From: Acidobacteriota bacterium
Lineage (GTDB): Bacteria > Acidobacteriota > Vicinamibacteria > Vicinamibacterales > CAVVIG01
NCBI GenBank assembly: GCA_018268955.1
Contig: JAFDVO010000040.1
Span: 1 to 36,302, forward strand
DNA: 36,302 nucleotides
Direction: 5' to 3'
Below the pieces are notes generated by a model that was given only the letters and a program-made list of their open reading frames with translations, was not told where the DNA came from and made no database searches. Below are positions 15,332 through 24,433 of this stretch, one piece after another. The number at the start of each line of letters is the position of its first letter. The first letter of the stretch is position 1. A program made the position numbers and the translations under genes.

Positions 15332-17551
15332 TCAGAGCACTGAGAGGGGGTCCACGTCGATCATCGTGCGGCGTGCCAGTTCGGGGCGGGCGTTGACGAT
15401 CGACTGCAGCGCTTCCCGCATGCGGCGGCGGTTGGTGCCCTTGATGAGGAACTGGGCGCGGTACTCACCGCGGAGCTTGCCGAGCGGTGCCGGGGCGGGC
15501 CCCAGCACGCGGTAGTCCGTAAGCCCTGGATCCATCTCCCGCAGCCTGGCCACGATCGTCGCCGCATCGTCCATCGCGGTCGTGTAGGTGCGCGCGCGCA
15601 CGACGGCGTTGATGAGCGACACCACGGGCGGGTAGCGCATCGCCCGACGGAAGTGCAGTTCCCGCTCGAAGAACGCCGAGTAATCCTGGCGGCACGCCAG
15701 CTGGATGCTGTAGTGCGTCGGGTAGATGGTCTGGACGATTGCCTCGCCCGCCGTTTCTCCGCGGCCCGCCCGGCCGGCCACCTGCGTCAGCAACTGGAAG
15801 GTCCGTTCGGAGGCTCGGAAGTCGGCCATGCCGAGCCCGACATCCGCCGAGACCACGCCGACGAGGGTGACACGCGGGAAATCGTGCCCTTTCGCAATCA
15901 TCTGCGTGCCGACCAGCACGTCGATCTCCCCAGCCCTGAACCGGGCGAGCAGTGCCGCGAGTGCGCCCTTCCGCCGCACCGAATCGCGATCCAGCCGCGC
16001 GACCCGCGCGCCAGGGCACTGCTCTTTCACCTGCGCCTCGACGCGCTCCGTGCCGAACCCCATCTGCTCGAGATACGGAGCCTTGCAGGTCGGGCACGCG
16101 GCAGGAATGCGCGCCGTGTAGTTGCAGTAGTGGCAGCGGGCACGGCGTGACGCGCCCTGCCCGTGCACGACGAGCGAGACGCTGCAGTTCGGACAGTCGA
16201 TCGTGCCCGAGCACTGGCGACAGAAGATGGCCGTCGCATACCCGCGACGGTTGAGCAGGACGATCGCCTGCTCCTTCCGATCGACCCGTGCCGCGATGCC
16301 GTCGCGCAGCGCGCGGCTCAGGATGACGTCCGGCCCCTCGGCCGCGTACTCCTCCCGCATGTCGACGACCGTGACGTTCGGCAGCGGCCGGTCGAGGATG
16401 CGACGCTCCAGCACGATCCGGTCGTACTTCCCGCTCATCGCGTTGAAGTACGACTCCATCGATGGCGTGGCTGACCCGAGGACCGCGAGGGCTCCGGCCC
16501 GTCTGGCACGCACGAGCGCCACGTCCCGCCCGTTGTACCGCGGGCTCTCCTCCTGCTTGTACGAGTTGTCGTGTTCCTCGTCGACGATGATCAGGCCCAC
16601 GTCGCGGAGCGGCGTGAAGATGGCCGACCGGGTCCCGACGACCACGTCCACCTCGCCCCGCCGGATGCGCTGCCACTGATCGTGGCGTTCGCCGTCCGAC
16701 AGCGCGCTGTGCTGGATGGCCACACGCTCGTGGAACGTCTGCCTGAAGAGCGCCGCCACCTGCGGTGTGAGCGCGATCTCCGGCACGAGCATGAGCACGC
16801 GACGACCAGCGTCGCGCACGGCACGCGACAGCCGGAGGTACACCTCGGTCTTGCCGCTGCCGGTCACGCCGTGCAGCAGGGCGGCCTTGAAGGTGCCCGT
16901 GCGGAAGAGCGCGAGCATCCGGGTCAGCGCCGCATCCTGCTCGATCGTCAGGGTGCGTCCGCTCTCGACCGGCGTCGCCTCCAGGACCGACGTGTCAAAC
17001 GGATCGCGGTCGACCCGCTCCTGCCGTACGCTGGCGAGCCCCGCCCTGACGAGCCTCGTGACGACGTCGCTGCTGACGCCGCGGCGTGCAAGGTCTGCCG
17101 ACGCAAGGCCCTGCGGTGCGGCACGCAGGAGGTCCAGCGCCTCGCGCTGGCGGGTCGTCACCCGCAGGTCTGGCTCGCTGGCGGCGGCTGTGGCCGACAC
17201 GACCCGCGCGGTCTTGTGCGCGTCGGCCCGCTCGCCCCTCGTCTTGGGTGGAAGCACGGCGGTGATCGCCTCGCCCGGTCCGGCCGCGTAGTACTCGGCG
17301 GTCCACCTGGCCAGCTCCACCACGTCAGACGGAATGAACGGTTCCGGGTCCAGCACCGTCCGCAGCGGCTTGAGGTCCTTGCCGTCCGGCAGCATCGCAT
17401 CCGCGATGTGCTCGACGACGATGCCGGTCACCGACCGCGCGCCGAGGGGGACGACAACCCGTGCGCCGACGTGCGGCGTCGGGGTGCCGGCGGGCACCGC
17501 ATACGTCAGCAGGTCGAGCCCGGGGACGGGGACGGCAACGCGGACACACAC
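15332..17551 (-). CDS. priA: Primosomal protein N' (PriA helicase)
   Basis: A 739-residue superfamily-2 helicase. The N-terminal 3'-DNA-binding domain spans about residues 1-100. The helicase core has Walker A GVTGSGKTEVYL (about 228) and the DEEHD box. The zinc-binding insert contains CRQC, CPNC, CHYC and CPTC pairs. The C-terminal lobe includes GTQMIAKGHDFP and QVAGRAGR. PriA reloads the replisome at stalled forks. It starts at a GTG, 59 bp after the uracil-DNA glycosylase gene, and is the last gene of the long minus-strand run. All motif residues seem intact. Confidence 0.97.
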   Translation of the reverse strand: MCVRVAVPVPGLDLLTYAVPAGTPTPHVGARVVVPLGARSVTGIVVEHIADAMLPDGKDLKPLRTVLDPEPFIPSDVVELARWTAEYYAAGPGEAITAVLPPKTRGERADAHKTARVVSATAAASEPDLRVTTRQREALDLLRAAPQGLASADLARRGVSSDVVTRLVRAGLASVRQERVDRDPFDTSVLEATPVESGRTLTIEQDAALTRMLALFRTGTFKAALLHGVTGSGKTEVYLRLSRAVRDAGRRVLMLVPEIALTPQVAALFRQTFHERVAIQHSALSDGERHDQWQRIRRGEVDVVVGTRSAIFTPLRDVGLIIVDEEHDNSYKQEESPRYNGRDVALVRARRAGALAVLGSATPSMESYFNAMSGKYDRIVLERRILDRPLPNVTVVDMREEYAAEGPDVILSRALRDGIAARVDRKEQAIVLLNRRGYATAIFCRQCSGTIDCPNCSVSLVVHGQGASRRARCHYCNYTARIPAACPTCKAPYLEQMGFGTERVEAQVKEQCPGARVARLDRDSVRRKGALAALLARFRAGEIDVLVGTQMIAKGHDFPRVTLVGVVSADVGLGMADFRASERTFQLLTQVAGRAGRGETAGEAIVQTIYPTHYSIQLACRQDYSAFFERELHFRRAMRYPPVVSLINAVVRARTYTTAMDDAATIVARLREMDPGLTDYRVLGPAPAPLGKLRGEYRAQFLIKGTNRRRMREALQSIVNARPELARRTMIDVDPLSVL

Positions 17552-17610
17552 GAGAGGAACTTGGAGTGAGAACTGAAATCAGAGGTCAGAACTGCCGCAC
17601 GTTGGCCACG

Positions 17611-18396
17611 TTACGCGGACTCGCCGAGGAGGCGACTGACCAGCTTCATGTCTTCCCACACCTCGCGCTTCGCTGGCGGGTTCCGCAGGAGGTACGCAGG
17701 GTGGAAGGTCGGGATCAGCTTCGCACCGCGGTAGTCGAACACCCGACCGCGGATCTTCGAGATCGGCTCCGTCGTGCGTAGCAGCGTCTGCGCGCCGAAC
17801 TTCCCCAGAGCGACGATGACCCGCGGCTTGATGGCATCGATCTGGCGGAAGAGGAACGGCTCGCACTGCTCGACTTCGTCCGGTTCGGGGTTCCGATTCT
17901 GCGGCGGGCGGCACTTGATGACGTTGGCGATGTACACGTCCTTCCGCGGAATCTGCAGCCCCTTCTCGATGATGTCGGTCAGCAACTGGCCCGCGCGACC
18001 GACGAATGGCACGCCCTGCTCGTCCTCGTCGGCGCCCGGCGCCTCGCCGACGAACATCAACGCTGCCTCGGGATTGCCGACGCCGAAGACGACCTGCGTA
18101 CGCCCGAGCGCGTGCAGCTTGCAGCGCGTGCACGCTGGACCGATCTCGACACGGATCGTCTCCAGCACCTCGGCTGCGCTTCGCAGGAGCACCACCGGCT
18201 GACCGGAGTCGCCCGACGCCGCGTCCCGCACGTCAAGCACGGAGATGCCCGTCGCCGCGAAACCCACCGAGGCCGGTTCGACCGGCTCCCGCGTCGTCTG
18301 CACCGTACGAATGCGCCACGCCTGGTCGCGGCTGGTGCCAGGGACGCCGAGCTCGGCAGCAAACTTCAGGTGTTCGACGAGTTGATCGCGGTCCAT
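17611..18396 (-). CDS. Family-4 uracil-DNA glycosylase (Fe-S type)
   Basis: A 261-residue protein. After a variable N-terminal 85 residues, the catalytic domain begins with the iron-sulfur cysteine motif CTRCKLH. It contains [12 protein letters not shown] (the water-activating motif), FVGRAGQLL, a second cysteine pair around KCRPP and EQC, and FHPAYLLR near the end. These are hallmarks of the family-4 enzymes that remove uracil from DNA in thermophiles and many non-enteric bacteria. It is separated from coaBC by a 194-bp repeat-filled gap, so it may have its own promoter or depend on read-through. Next downstream is priA, another DNA-maintenance gene. Confidence 0.93.
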   Translation of the reverse strand: MDRDQLVEHLKFAAELGVPGTSRDQAWRIRTVQTTREPVEPASVGFAATGISVLDVRDAASGDSGQPVVLLRSAAEVLETIRVEIGPACTRCKLHALGRTQVVFGVGNPEAALMFVGEAPGADEDEQGVPFVGRAGQLLTDIIEKGLQIPRKDVYIANVIKCRPPQNRNPEPDEVEQCEPFLFRQIDAIKPRVIVALGKFGAQTLLRTTEPISKIRGRVFDYRGAKLIPTFHPAYLLRNPPAKREVWEDMKLVSRLLGESA

Positions 18397-18403
18397 GGGG
18401 TGA

Positions 18404-18573
18404 TTACAGACTACAGGCTTCGGGCTACAGGCTTCGGGCTACTGGCTATAGGCTATAGGCTACAGGCTACAGGCTTCGGGGCGGGTCGGCTTCAGGCTCA
18501 CAGGCTTTGGGCTTCAGGCTTTGGGCTTTGGGCTGCAGGGTTTGGGCTTCAGGCTCTTGGCGCTCGGCACTGA
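18404..18573. repeat. GGCTNNN heptamer array between udg and coaBC
   Basis: More than twenty degenerate 7-bp units of the form GGCTNNN fill this gap. The left block is dominated by GGCTACA, GGCTATA and GGCTTCG, and the right block by GGCTTTG and GGCTTCA. The array separates two co-oriented genes (coaBC upstream and udg downstream on the minus strand). No inverted second arm is visible. Confidence 0.85.
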
Positions 18574-18590
18574 CCGGCAGGCAGCCCGCG

Positions 18591-19811
18591 TCACGTCTGC
18601 GCCGTCGGCCGTGGTGCACGTGCTGCGAGCAGGCGTTCGACGTGGTCAAGGATGACAGCAGCGACGCGCGCCTTGCTCTGGAGCGGCACCGCTTCGACGC
18701 CATCCGAGGTGACGAGCGTGACCTCGTTCGTCTCCGCGTCGAATCCCGCATCGGGTCTCGAGACGTCGTTCGCGACAATCAGGTCGACCTGCTTGCTCCG
18801 TAGCTTGGCCTGGGCTCGTGCGACGACATCCTCGGTTTCCGCCGCGAAGCCGACGAGAACGGTGCCGCGACCTGTCGACGCACGTTCCGCTCCGAGCGCC
18901 TTGAGGATGTCCGGCGTGCGTCGAAGGACGATCGTCAGGTCGCCCTCGGTCTTCGATACTTTCTGGGCTGCACGGACGTCGGGCGTGTAGTCGGCGACCG
19001 CAGCGGCCATGATGACGGCGTCAGCCGAGCGGGCATGCGCGGTGACGGCCGCGTGCATCTCCTCCGCGCTGCGCACGCGCACGAGCGTGTCGACGGTGGG
19101 CGGCGCGACTGATGTTGGTCCGGCCACCAGCGTGACCGCAGCCCCCCGACGAGCGGCCTCGGTCGCCAGCGCAAAGCCCATGCGGCCGCTGGAGCGGTTA
19201 CCGACGTACCGCACCGGATCGAGATCCTCGTAGGTCGGCCCCGCCGAGACCACGACGCGCCTGCCCGACAACGACGCGCTCGGTCGCACGGCGGCTTCCG
19301 CGGCATCGCAGATCTCTTCCGGTTCGGCCAGGCGCCCTTTCCCGATCCATCCGCACGCGAGGTACCCCTCGCCCGGCTCGACGAACCGCACGCCGTCGGC
19401 GGCGAGCCGGTCCATGTTCCGGCGCACAGCGGCGTGCGAGAACATCTGCGTGTTCATCGCCGGTGCGACCAGCACCGGTGCGCGCGTTGCGGTGTAGAGC
19501 GTAGTGAGGAAATCGTCGGCGATGCCGTTGGCCAGCTTCCCAATGATGTTGGCCGTCGCTGGCGCGATAAGGAGCAGGTCGATCGTCGACGCGAGCTGAA
19601 TGTGCTCGATGTCGGCGTTCGCGCCCGCTTCCCATTGGTCGGTGATCACCCGCCGGCGTGTGATCGCCTCGAACGTGATCGGACCCACGAAGTTCGTGGC
19701 CGAATGCGTCATGATCGCGACCACGTCGTGACCGCGCTTCTGGAGCCCGCGCGCGACCTCCACCGCCTTGTAAGCGCCAATGCCGCCTGACACGCCAAGA
19801 GCGATCAGCAT
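18591..19811 (-). CDS. coaBC: Bifunctional phosphopantothenoylcysteine decarboxylase / phosphopantothenate-cysteine ligase
   Basis: A 406-residue enzyme that makes phosphopantetheine for coenzyme A in two steps. The CoaC flavoprotein half begins MLIALGVSGGIGAYK and contains the substrate-clamp motif PAMNTQM. The CoaB half (from about residue 190) includes GPTYEDLDPVRYVGNRSSGRMG and AAVADYTP, with the conserved lysine in QKVSKTEG. The start at 19811 was chosen because the flavin-fold strand begins there. An upstream extension would be translated from the short repeat-like region 19812-19870. It follows rpoZ and gmk as in many bacteria. Confidence 0.96.
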   Translation of the reverse strand: MLIALGVSGGIGAYKAVEVARGLQKRGHDVVAIMTHSATNFVGPITFEAITRRRVITDQWEAGANADIEHIQLASTIDLLLIAPATANIIGKLANGIADDFLTTLYTATRAPVLVAPAMNTQMFSHAAVRRNMDRLAADGVRFVEPGEGYLACGWIGKGRLAEPEEICDAAEAAVRPSASLSGRRVVVSAGPTYEDLDPVRYVGNRSSGRMGFALATEAARRGAAVTLVAGPTSVAPPTVDTLVRVRSAEEMHAAVTAHARSADAVIMAAAVADYTPDVRAAQKVSKTEGDLTIVLRRTPDILKALGAERASTGRGTVLVGFAAETEDVVARAQAKLRSKQVDLIVANDVSRPDAGFDAETNEVTLVTSDGVEAVPLQSKARVAAVILDHVERLLAARAPRPTAQT

Positions 19812-19886
19812 CGTGCGGGCTCCAATCAGGAACTGGGACTGCGAATCGGGGACTGGGAGCGCACCCACGCCTGTGGTGCCGGCTGC

Positions 19887-20096
19887 CTATTCGGCGACAG
19901 GCTCCTCGACCGGTGCCGGCGTGGTGCGCGGGAGCATCTCGACTGCGCCCGTCAGCACTTCACGCGCCGCGATCGTCGTTTTCTTGTGCGCACCGACCTC
20001 GACGCGCGCGACCGAGCCGTTCAGCAACTGCCGGGCGCGGGCGCCAGCGGTGACAACGAACTCGAAGGTGTTGGGCAGCTTGGAACGGTCAATCAA
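19887..20096 (-). CDS. rpoZ: RNA polymerase omega subunit
   Basis: A 69-residue protein matching the omega fold, with IDRSKLPNTFEFVVTAGARARQLLNG and then HKKTTIAAREVLTG, the conserved helices that clamp the beta' C-terminus. It helps RNA polymerase assembly. The start was set at a TTG (20096) with GGAG six bases upstream. An in-frame ATG at 20123 would add MAFSLLEFP, which is translated from repeat-like intergenic DNA. It sits between gmk and coaBC, its classic location. The tail is rich in Pro, Val and Glu. Confidence 0.92.
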   Translation of the reverse strand: MIDRSKLPNTFEFVVTAGARARQLLNGSVARVEVGAHKKTTIAAREVLTGAVEMLPRTTPAPVEEPVAE

Positions 20097-20162
20097 TGGA
20101 AACTCCAGAAGGCTAAACGCCAAATGCTCAGTGCTGAATGTCAGTGCTGATTGCCAGGTGCG

Positions 20163-20792
20163 TCAGCAGAACGTCTTCACGATCCCCTCGGCTTCACGGC
20201 GCATGCAGTCGATGCGGCACCGTTCGGCGAGGATGATGCCCCGCAGGCGGTCGACCGCCGCGGTCAGCTCGTCGTTGACGACGATGTAGTCGTACTCGGT
20301 GAACGAGGCGACTTCTTCCCTCGCGACGGCGAGCCGACGCACGATTGCGGCCTCCGAATCCTTGCTGCGCCCGCGCAGCCGCTGTTCCAGGATCGGGAAT
20401 GACGGGGGCATCACGAACACGGTCGTGGCGCCGGGCCGCAGCTGCCGCACCTGCCGTGCGCCCTGCACGTCGATCACGAGGACGACGTCACTGCCGTCAG
20501 CCAGCAGCCGCTCGGTGTCCGACGCGCACGTACCGTACAGATTCCCGAAGACGTCGGCCCACTCGAGGAAGTCGCCCGCGGCCACCATCGTCTCGAAGCG
20601 CTGGCGGGTGACGAAATTATAGTCGACGCCGTTCGTCTCGCCGTCGCGCGCCGGTCGCGACGTGTAGGACCGCGACATCCGGAGGTGCGGCACCTGCTCC
20701 ACAAGCCGTTCGACGAGGGTCGTCTTCCCCGCGCCCGACGGGGCCGAGACGATGAACAGCTGGCCTCGCCGCACGGCCGCGTCACTCGACAT
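20163..20792 (-). CDS. gmk: Guanylate kinase
   Basis: A 209-residue enzyme converting GMP to GDP with ATP. The P-loop SAPSGAGKTTL is at about residues 15-25. The GMP-binding region has SRSYTSRPARDGETNGVDY, and the lid and core contain LVIDVQGA and RLRGR. The start at ATG 20792 overlaps the yicC stop by 11 bp; an earlier in-frame ATG would lie deeper in yicC and add only basic, non-conserved residues. The gene order yicC-gmk-rpoZ is widely conserved. Confidence 0.96.
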   Translation of the reverse strand: MSSDAAVRRGQLFIVSAPSGAGKTTLVERLVEQVPHLRMSRSYTSRPARDGETNGVDYNFVTRQRFETMVAAGDFLEWADVFGNLYGTCASDTERLLADGSDVVLVIDVQGARQVRQLRPGATTVFVMPPSFPILEQRLRGRSKDSEAAIVRRLAVAREEVASFTEYDYIVVNDELTAAVDRLRGIILAERCRIDCMRREAEGIVKTFC

Positions 20793-21669
20793 TCTGCACC
20801 TGCTCGCGCATCTTCTCGAGCTCGGCCTTCGCCCCAATCACGAGTTCTGACACCCGGAGACCGTCGGCCTTGGACCCCATGGTGTTCACTTCGCGGTTCA
20901 TCTCCTGCAGGAGGAAGTCGAGCTTTCGGCCGCAGGGTTCAGGGCTGTCGGCGAGCGTCTGCCAGTGTGAGACGTGCGCGCGGAACCGGGCGACCTCTTC
21001 GCTGATGTCGGAGCGAGCCGCCCACTTCACGATCTCCTGGGCCACGGCAGTCTCGTCCGCGCTGACGTCGGCGCGGATCTGCGCGACCCGCTCCGTGAGC
21101 CGCTGCTCGAGTGCGACGCGCCCCTCGTCGGCGGCCACCGCAATCCGTTCCACGAGGTCCGCAACGAGCGTGCGTCGGTCATCGAGATCGCGACGCAGGT
21201 GCTCCCCTTCCGTCGATCGCATCGTCCGAAGGTCCTGCGCCGCAGCGTCGACGGCGGCCTTCACGAGACCACCGATGGCCGAGGCCATCGAGTCGTCGGT
21301 CGCCTTCTCGCGGATGGAGAGCGCCTGCGGGAAACGGAGCAGGTCGCCAGGGGTCAGCGCGCCGCTGACGAGGTTCTGCGTCCGTGCCTGCTCGAGTGCC
21401 ACGCCAAGGGCCTTCGCGAACGGCTCGTTGAACTCGACCTCGACCTCAGGCGTCAGTCGCGACTGCACCGACACGCTGACGTCCAGACGGCCGCGCACCG
21501 CCACGCCGCCGACGATCGCTCGAAGCTCCCCTTCGAGTGCCGTCAGGCTCTGCGGCATGCGGAACTGGACGTCCAGGTGCCGATGGTTGACGGCACGGAT
21601 GGTCACGGACACGGAGGCCTGCTCGTCCTCGCGCGTGGCGGCCGCGAAGCCGGTCATCGATGTGATCAT
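20782..21669 (-). CDS. yicC: YicC/YloC-family endoribonuclease
   Basis: A 295-residue protein with the family N-terminus MITSMTGFA and the C-terminal signature DFLLQEMNREVNTMGSKA, which carries the acidic and basic residues implicated in RNA cleavage. Between them is a long helical region (about 90-230). YicC proteins in enteric bacteria and YloC in Bacillus act as endoribonucleases affecting small-RNA and mRNA turnover. The ATG overlaps the stop of the ABC exporter gene (ATGA), and its 3' end overlaps gmk, so it is embedded in a coupled set. Confidence 0.95.
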   Translation of the reverse strand: MITSMTGFAAATREDEQASVSVTIRAVNHRHLDVQFRMPQSLTALEGELRAIVGGVAVRGRLDVSVSVQSRLTPEVEVEFNEPFAKALGVALEQARTQNLVSGALTPGDLLRFPQALSIREKATDDSMASAIGGLVKAAVDAAAQDLRTMRSTEGEHLRRDLDDRRTLVADLVERIAVAADEGRVALEQRLTERVAQIRADVSADETAVAQEIVKWAARSDISEEVARFRAHVSHWQTLADSPEPCGRKLDFLLQEMNREVNTMGSKADGLRVSELVIGAKAELEKMREQVQNVE

Positions 21670-23426
21670 GAGGGAACCATGCGCCGCTCGGGCTTGACCC
21701 CCTCGAGCAGCTGCATTTCGTAAAGGGCCGCGTACGTGCCCGAGGGACGGGTGAGCAGCTCGTCGTGCCGCCCGACCTCCACGATTCGGCCACGTTCGAG
21801 CACGATGATCGCGTCCGCACGACGGATGGTCGACAGGCGATGGGCGATGACGAACGAGGTGCGGTTCATCATCAGGTTGGTCAGCGCCTCCTGGACGAGG
21901 AGCTCCGACTCGGCGTCGAGCGCGGAGGTCGCCTCGTCCAGCACGAGGATCGGCGCATTGCGAAGCAGCGCGCGCGCGATCGCGAGGCGCTGGCGCTGCC
22001 CGCCCGAGAGGCGCTGCCCACGCTCGCCGATGATCGTCTCGTAGCCCTTCTCGAGCGCCACGACGAAGTCGTGGGCGTTCGCCGCGCGCGCCGCGGCTTC
22101 GATCTCCGCCTGCGTCGCCGTCGGGCGACCGTACGCGATGTTGCTCGCCACCGTCTCATCGAACAGCACGGTCTCCTGCGTCACGATGCCGATCTGGCTC
22201 CTGAGCGACGCCAGGTTCACCTGCCGGATGTCGACGTCGTCGATCAGGATGGACCCGGTGCTCACGTCGTAGAAGCGCGGCAGCAGGTTCACCAGTGTGG
22301 TCTTGCCCGCCCCGCTGCGGCCGACGATCGCGATCATCTGCCCGGCCGCGACGCGGAAGCTCACGCCGCGCAGAATCCGGCGTGAGTCGTCGTAGCCGAA
22401 GGTGACGTCCCGGAACTCGATGGACGAGGTGAACGGCGCCAGCGGCGGCGCGCCGGGCTGCTCGACGACCTCGGTGTGGGTGTCCAGCATGTCGAAGATC
22501 CGCTCCGACGCGGCGATGGCCTGCTGGAGGTTCGCGTTGACGCGGCTCAGTTTCTTCGCCGGGCCGTACATCAGGAAGAGGGTGGCGATGAACGAGGTCA
22601 GCTCGCCGATCGTGAGCCTGCCGTCGGCAATCTCACGGCTGCCGTACCACAGCGCGCCGGCCATCGCGAACCCGCCGAGGAGTTCCATCAGCGGCGGCAG
22701 GCTGGAGAGTGCGGCCGTCACCTTCATGTTGGTCCGGAACAGCTGGTGACCAGCACGGGCAAACCGATCGCCTTCGCGCTTCTCCGCACCGAAGGCCTTG
22801 ACGATCCGCTGGCCGGTGAATCCTTCGGCGCTGATGTGCGACAGCTGCTGCAGCGCTTCCTGGCTGCGGCGCGTGGTCCGACGCACACGCTGTCCGAGGC
22901 GGACGAGCGGATAGACGATGAGCGGCGCGGTGATGATGCAGAAGATCGACAGCCAGGCGTCGTAGTAGAACAGCAGCACCGCGAAGCCGACGAGCGACAG
23001 CGTCTCACGCGCGAGGTCGCCAGCGGTCTCCGAGACGGCCTGCTGCACCTGGCCGACGTCGTTCGTGATGCGCGACATCAGCTCGCCGGTGGAACGCTCG
23101 GCGAAGAAGCTCGCGGACTGTCCCAGGATGTGCGAATAGAGCTGGTTGCGGATGTCGGTGACGACCCGCTGGCCGACCCACGCCATCAGGTAGGCCGAGC
23201 CGTAGGAGCCGAGTCCCTTGAGCAGGTTCAGCCCGACGATGGACCAGGCGACGCGGCCAAGCTGCGACCGATCCTGGAGGACGTTGTCGAAGATGGTCTT
23301 GATGAGGGCGGCGAGACCGGCGGAGCCGATGGCGTAGAACGCCATTGCCACCACGGCCCAGCCTAGACGCGCCCGGTAGGGGCGCGTGTAGGCAAAGAGC
23401 CGGGCCAGTGGGGCGGATGTGTTCAC
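21666..23426 (-). CDS. MsbA-like ABC exporter (fused membrane and ATPase domains)
   Basis: A 586-residue half-transporter. Six transmembrane helices occupy about residues 15-310. The ATPase domain has Walker A GRSGAGKTTLVN (about 378), signature LSGGQRQRLAIARALL, Walker B ILVLDEATSALD and an H-loop IAHRLSTI. It belongs to the MsbA/LmrA lipid-exporter type that flips lipid A core or other lipid-linked molecules as a dimer. The start was set at a GTG (23426) that overlaps the galE stop in a GTGA junction; a longer in-frame extension encodes non-conserved residues over galE. Being coupled to galE and ugd, it may move a lipid-linked sugar, but lipid A is equally possible. Confidence 0.92.
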   Translation of the reverse strand: MNTSAPLARLFAYTRPYRARLGWAVVAMAFYAIGSAGLAALIKTIFDNVLQDRSQLGRVAWSIVGLNLLKGLGSYGSAYLMAWVGQRVVTDIRNQLYSHILGQSASFFAERSTGELMSRITNDVGQVQQAVSETAGDLARETLSLVGFAVLLFYYDAWLSIFCIITAPLIVYPLVRLGQRVRRTTRRSQEALQQLSHISAEGFTGQRIVKAFGAEKREGDRFARAGHQLFRTNMKVTAALSSLPPLMELLGGFAMAGALWYGSREIADGRLTIGELTSFIATLFLMYGPAKKLSRVNANLQQAIAASERIFDMLDTHTEVVEQPGAPPLAPFTSSIEFRDVTFGYDDSRRILRGVSFRVAAGQMIAIVGRSGAGKTTLVNLLPRFYDVSTGSILIDDVDIRQVNLASLRSQIGIVTQETVLFDETVASNIAYGRPTATQAEIEAAARAANAHDFVVALEKGYETIIGERGQRLSGGQRQRLAIARALLRNAPILVLDEATSALDAESELLVQEALTNLMMNRTSFVIAHRLSTIRRADAIIVLERGRIVEVGRHDELLTRPSGTYAALYEMQLLEGVKPERRMVPS

Positions 23427-24433
23427 GATCCCGATGTCGTCCTGTAACCGTGCGGATGGGTGCGGTGCCACTGCCAGGCAGTGCGGACGATGCTCTCGAG
23501 GTCCGCGAAACGCGGCGTCCACTTGAGCTCGCGCTGCGCCTTCCCCGCCGCAGCATACAACACGGCGGGATCCCCTTCGCGCCTCGGGGCGAGCGTCCAC
23601 GGGACCTTCTGTCCCGTCACCCGCTCGACCGTATCGATGACTTCGCGTACCGAGTGTGGTCGGCCGGTGCCCAGATTGTAGACGCGGGAGGTCCCCGTCT
23701 CCGCGACCGCTTCGAGCGCCTTCACGTGCGCATCCGCCAGGTCTGAGACGTGGATGTAGTCGCGGAGGCAGGTGCCGTCGGGGGTTGGATAGTCGTCCCC
23801 GAAGACCTGCAACCCTCGCCCGCCGGTCGCCGCCTCGATCGCACGCGGAATGATGTGGATCTCCGGCGAGTGATCTTCGCCGATCTCGCCATCCGGGTCT
23901 GCCCCCGAGGCGTTGAAGTAGCGGAGCGCCACCGAGTGGATGCCGTAGGCACGCTCGAAGTGCGGCAGCGCCCGCTCCACCGCCAGCTTCGACTCACCGT
24001 AGCTGTTGATGGGCTTCTGCGGATGCGACTCGCTGATCGGCGTCTCGAGCGGCTCGCCGTACGTGGCGCAGGTCGAGGAGAAGACGAACAGCTTCACCCC
24101 CTCGAGCCCCATGGCCTCGAGGACGGTCGTCGCGCCGGTGACGTTGTTGCGGTAGTACTTCGCGGGCTCGCGCACGGACTCACCGACGTCCAGGAACGCG
24201 GCGAAGTGCATGACGCCCCACACGCGGTGGTCGCGCAGCGCTGCGCGGACCGCGGTCAGGTCGGTGATGTCTCCCTGCACGAACGGACCGAAGCGGACCG
24301 CATCGCGGTGACCGGCGACGAGGTTGTCGTAGACGACAACCTCGTAGCCGGCCTGCTTGAGGGCTTTGGCAGCGTGGCTTCCAATGTAGCCAGCGCCGCC
24401 GGTGACCAGGACAGTTTTGGGTTCAGCGGCCAA
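23423..24433 (-). CDS. galE: UDP-glucose 4-epimerase
   Basis: A 336-residue short-chain dehydrogenase/reductase. The NAD-binding motif [10 protein letters not shown] lies near the N-terminus, the catalytic tyrosine and lysine are in SYGESK, and the family signature includes [14 protein letters not shown]. It interconverts UDP-glucose and UDP-galactose. The start is uncertain: a TTG at 24433 overlaps the ugd stop by 11 bp and gives the usual family length, whereas ATG at 24478 would add 15 residues of poor conservation. It lies between ugd and the ABC exporter and is coupled to both. Confidence 0.94.
   Translation of the reverse strand: MAAEPKTVLVTGGAGYIGSHAAKALKQAGYEVVVYDNLVAGHRDAVRFGPFVQGDITDLTAVRAALRDHRVWGVMHFAAFLDVGESVREPAKYYRNNVTGATTVLEAMGLEGVKLFVFSSTCATYGEPLETPISESHPQKPINSYGESKLAVERALPHFERAYGIHSVALRYFNASGADPDGEIGEDHSPEIHIIPRAIEAATGGRGLQVFGDDYPTPDGTCLRDYIHVSDLADAHVKALEAVAETGTSRVYNLGTGRPHSVREVIDTVERVTGQKVPWTLAPRREGDPAVLYAAAGKAQRELKWTPRFADLESIVRTAWQWHRTHPHGYRTTSGS

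Noticed and set aside
18404..18573. Possible CRISPR array.
   Set aside because: The units are only 7 bp and contiguous without spacers, and no cas genes are present.
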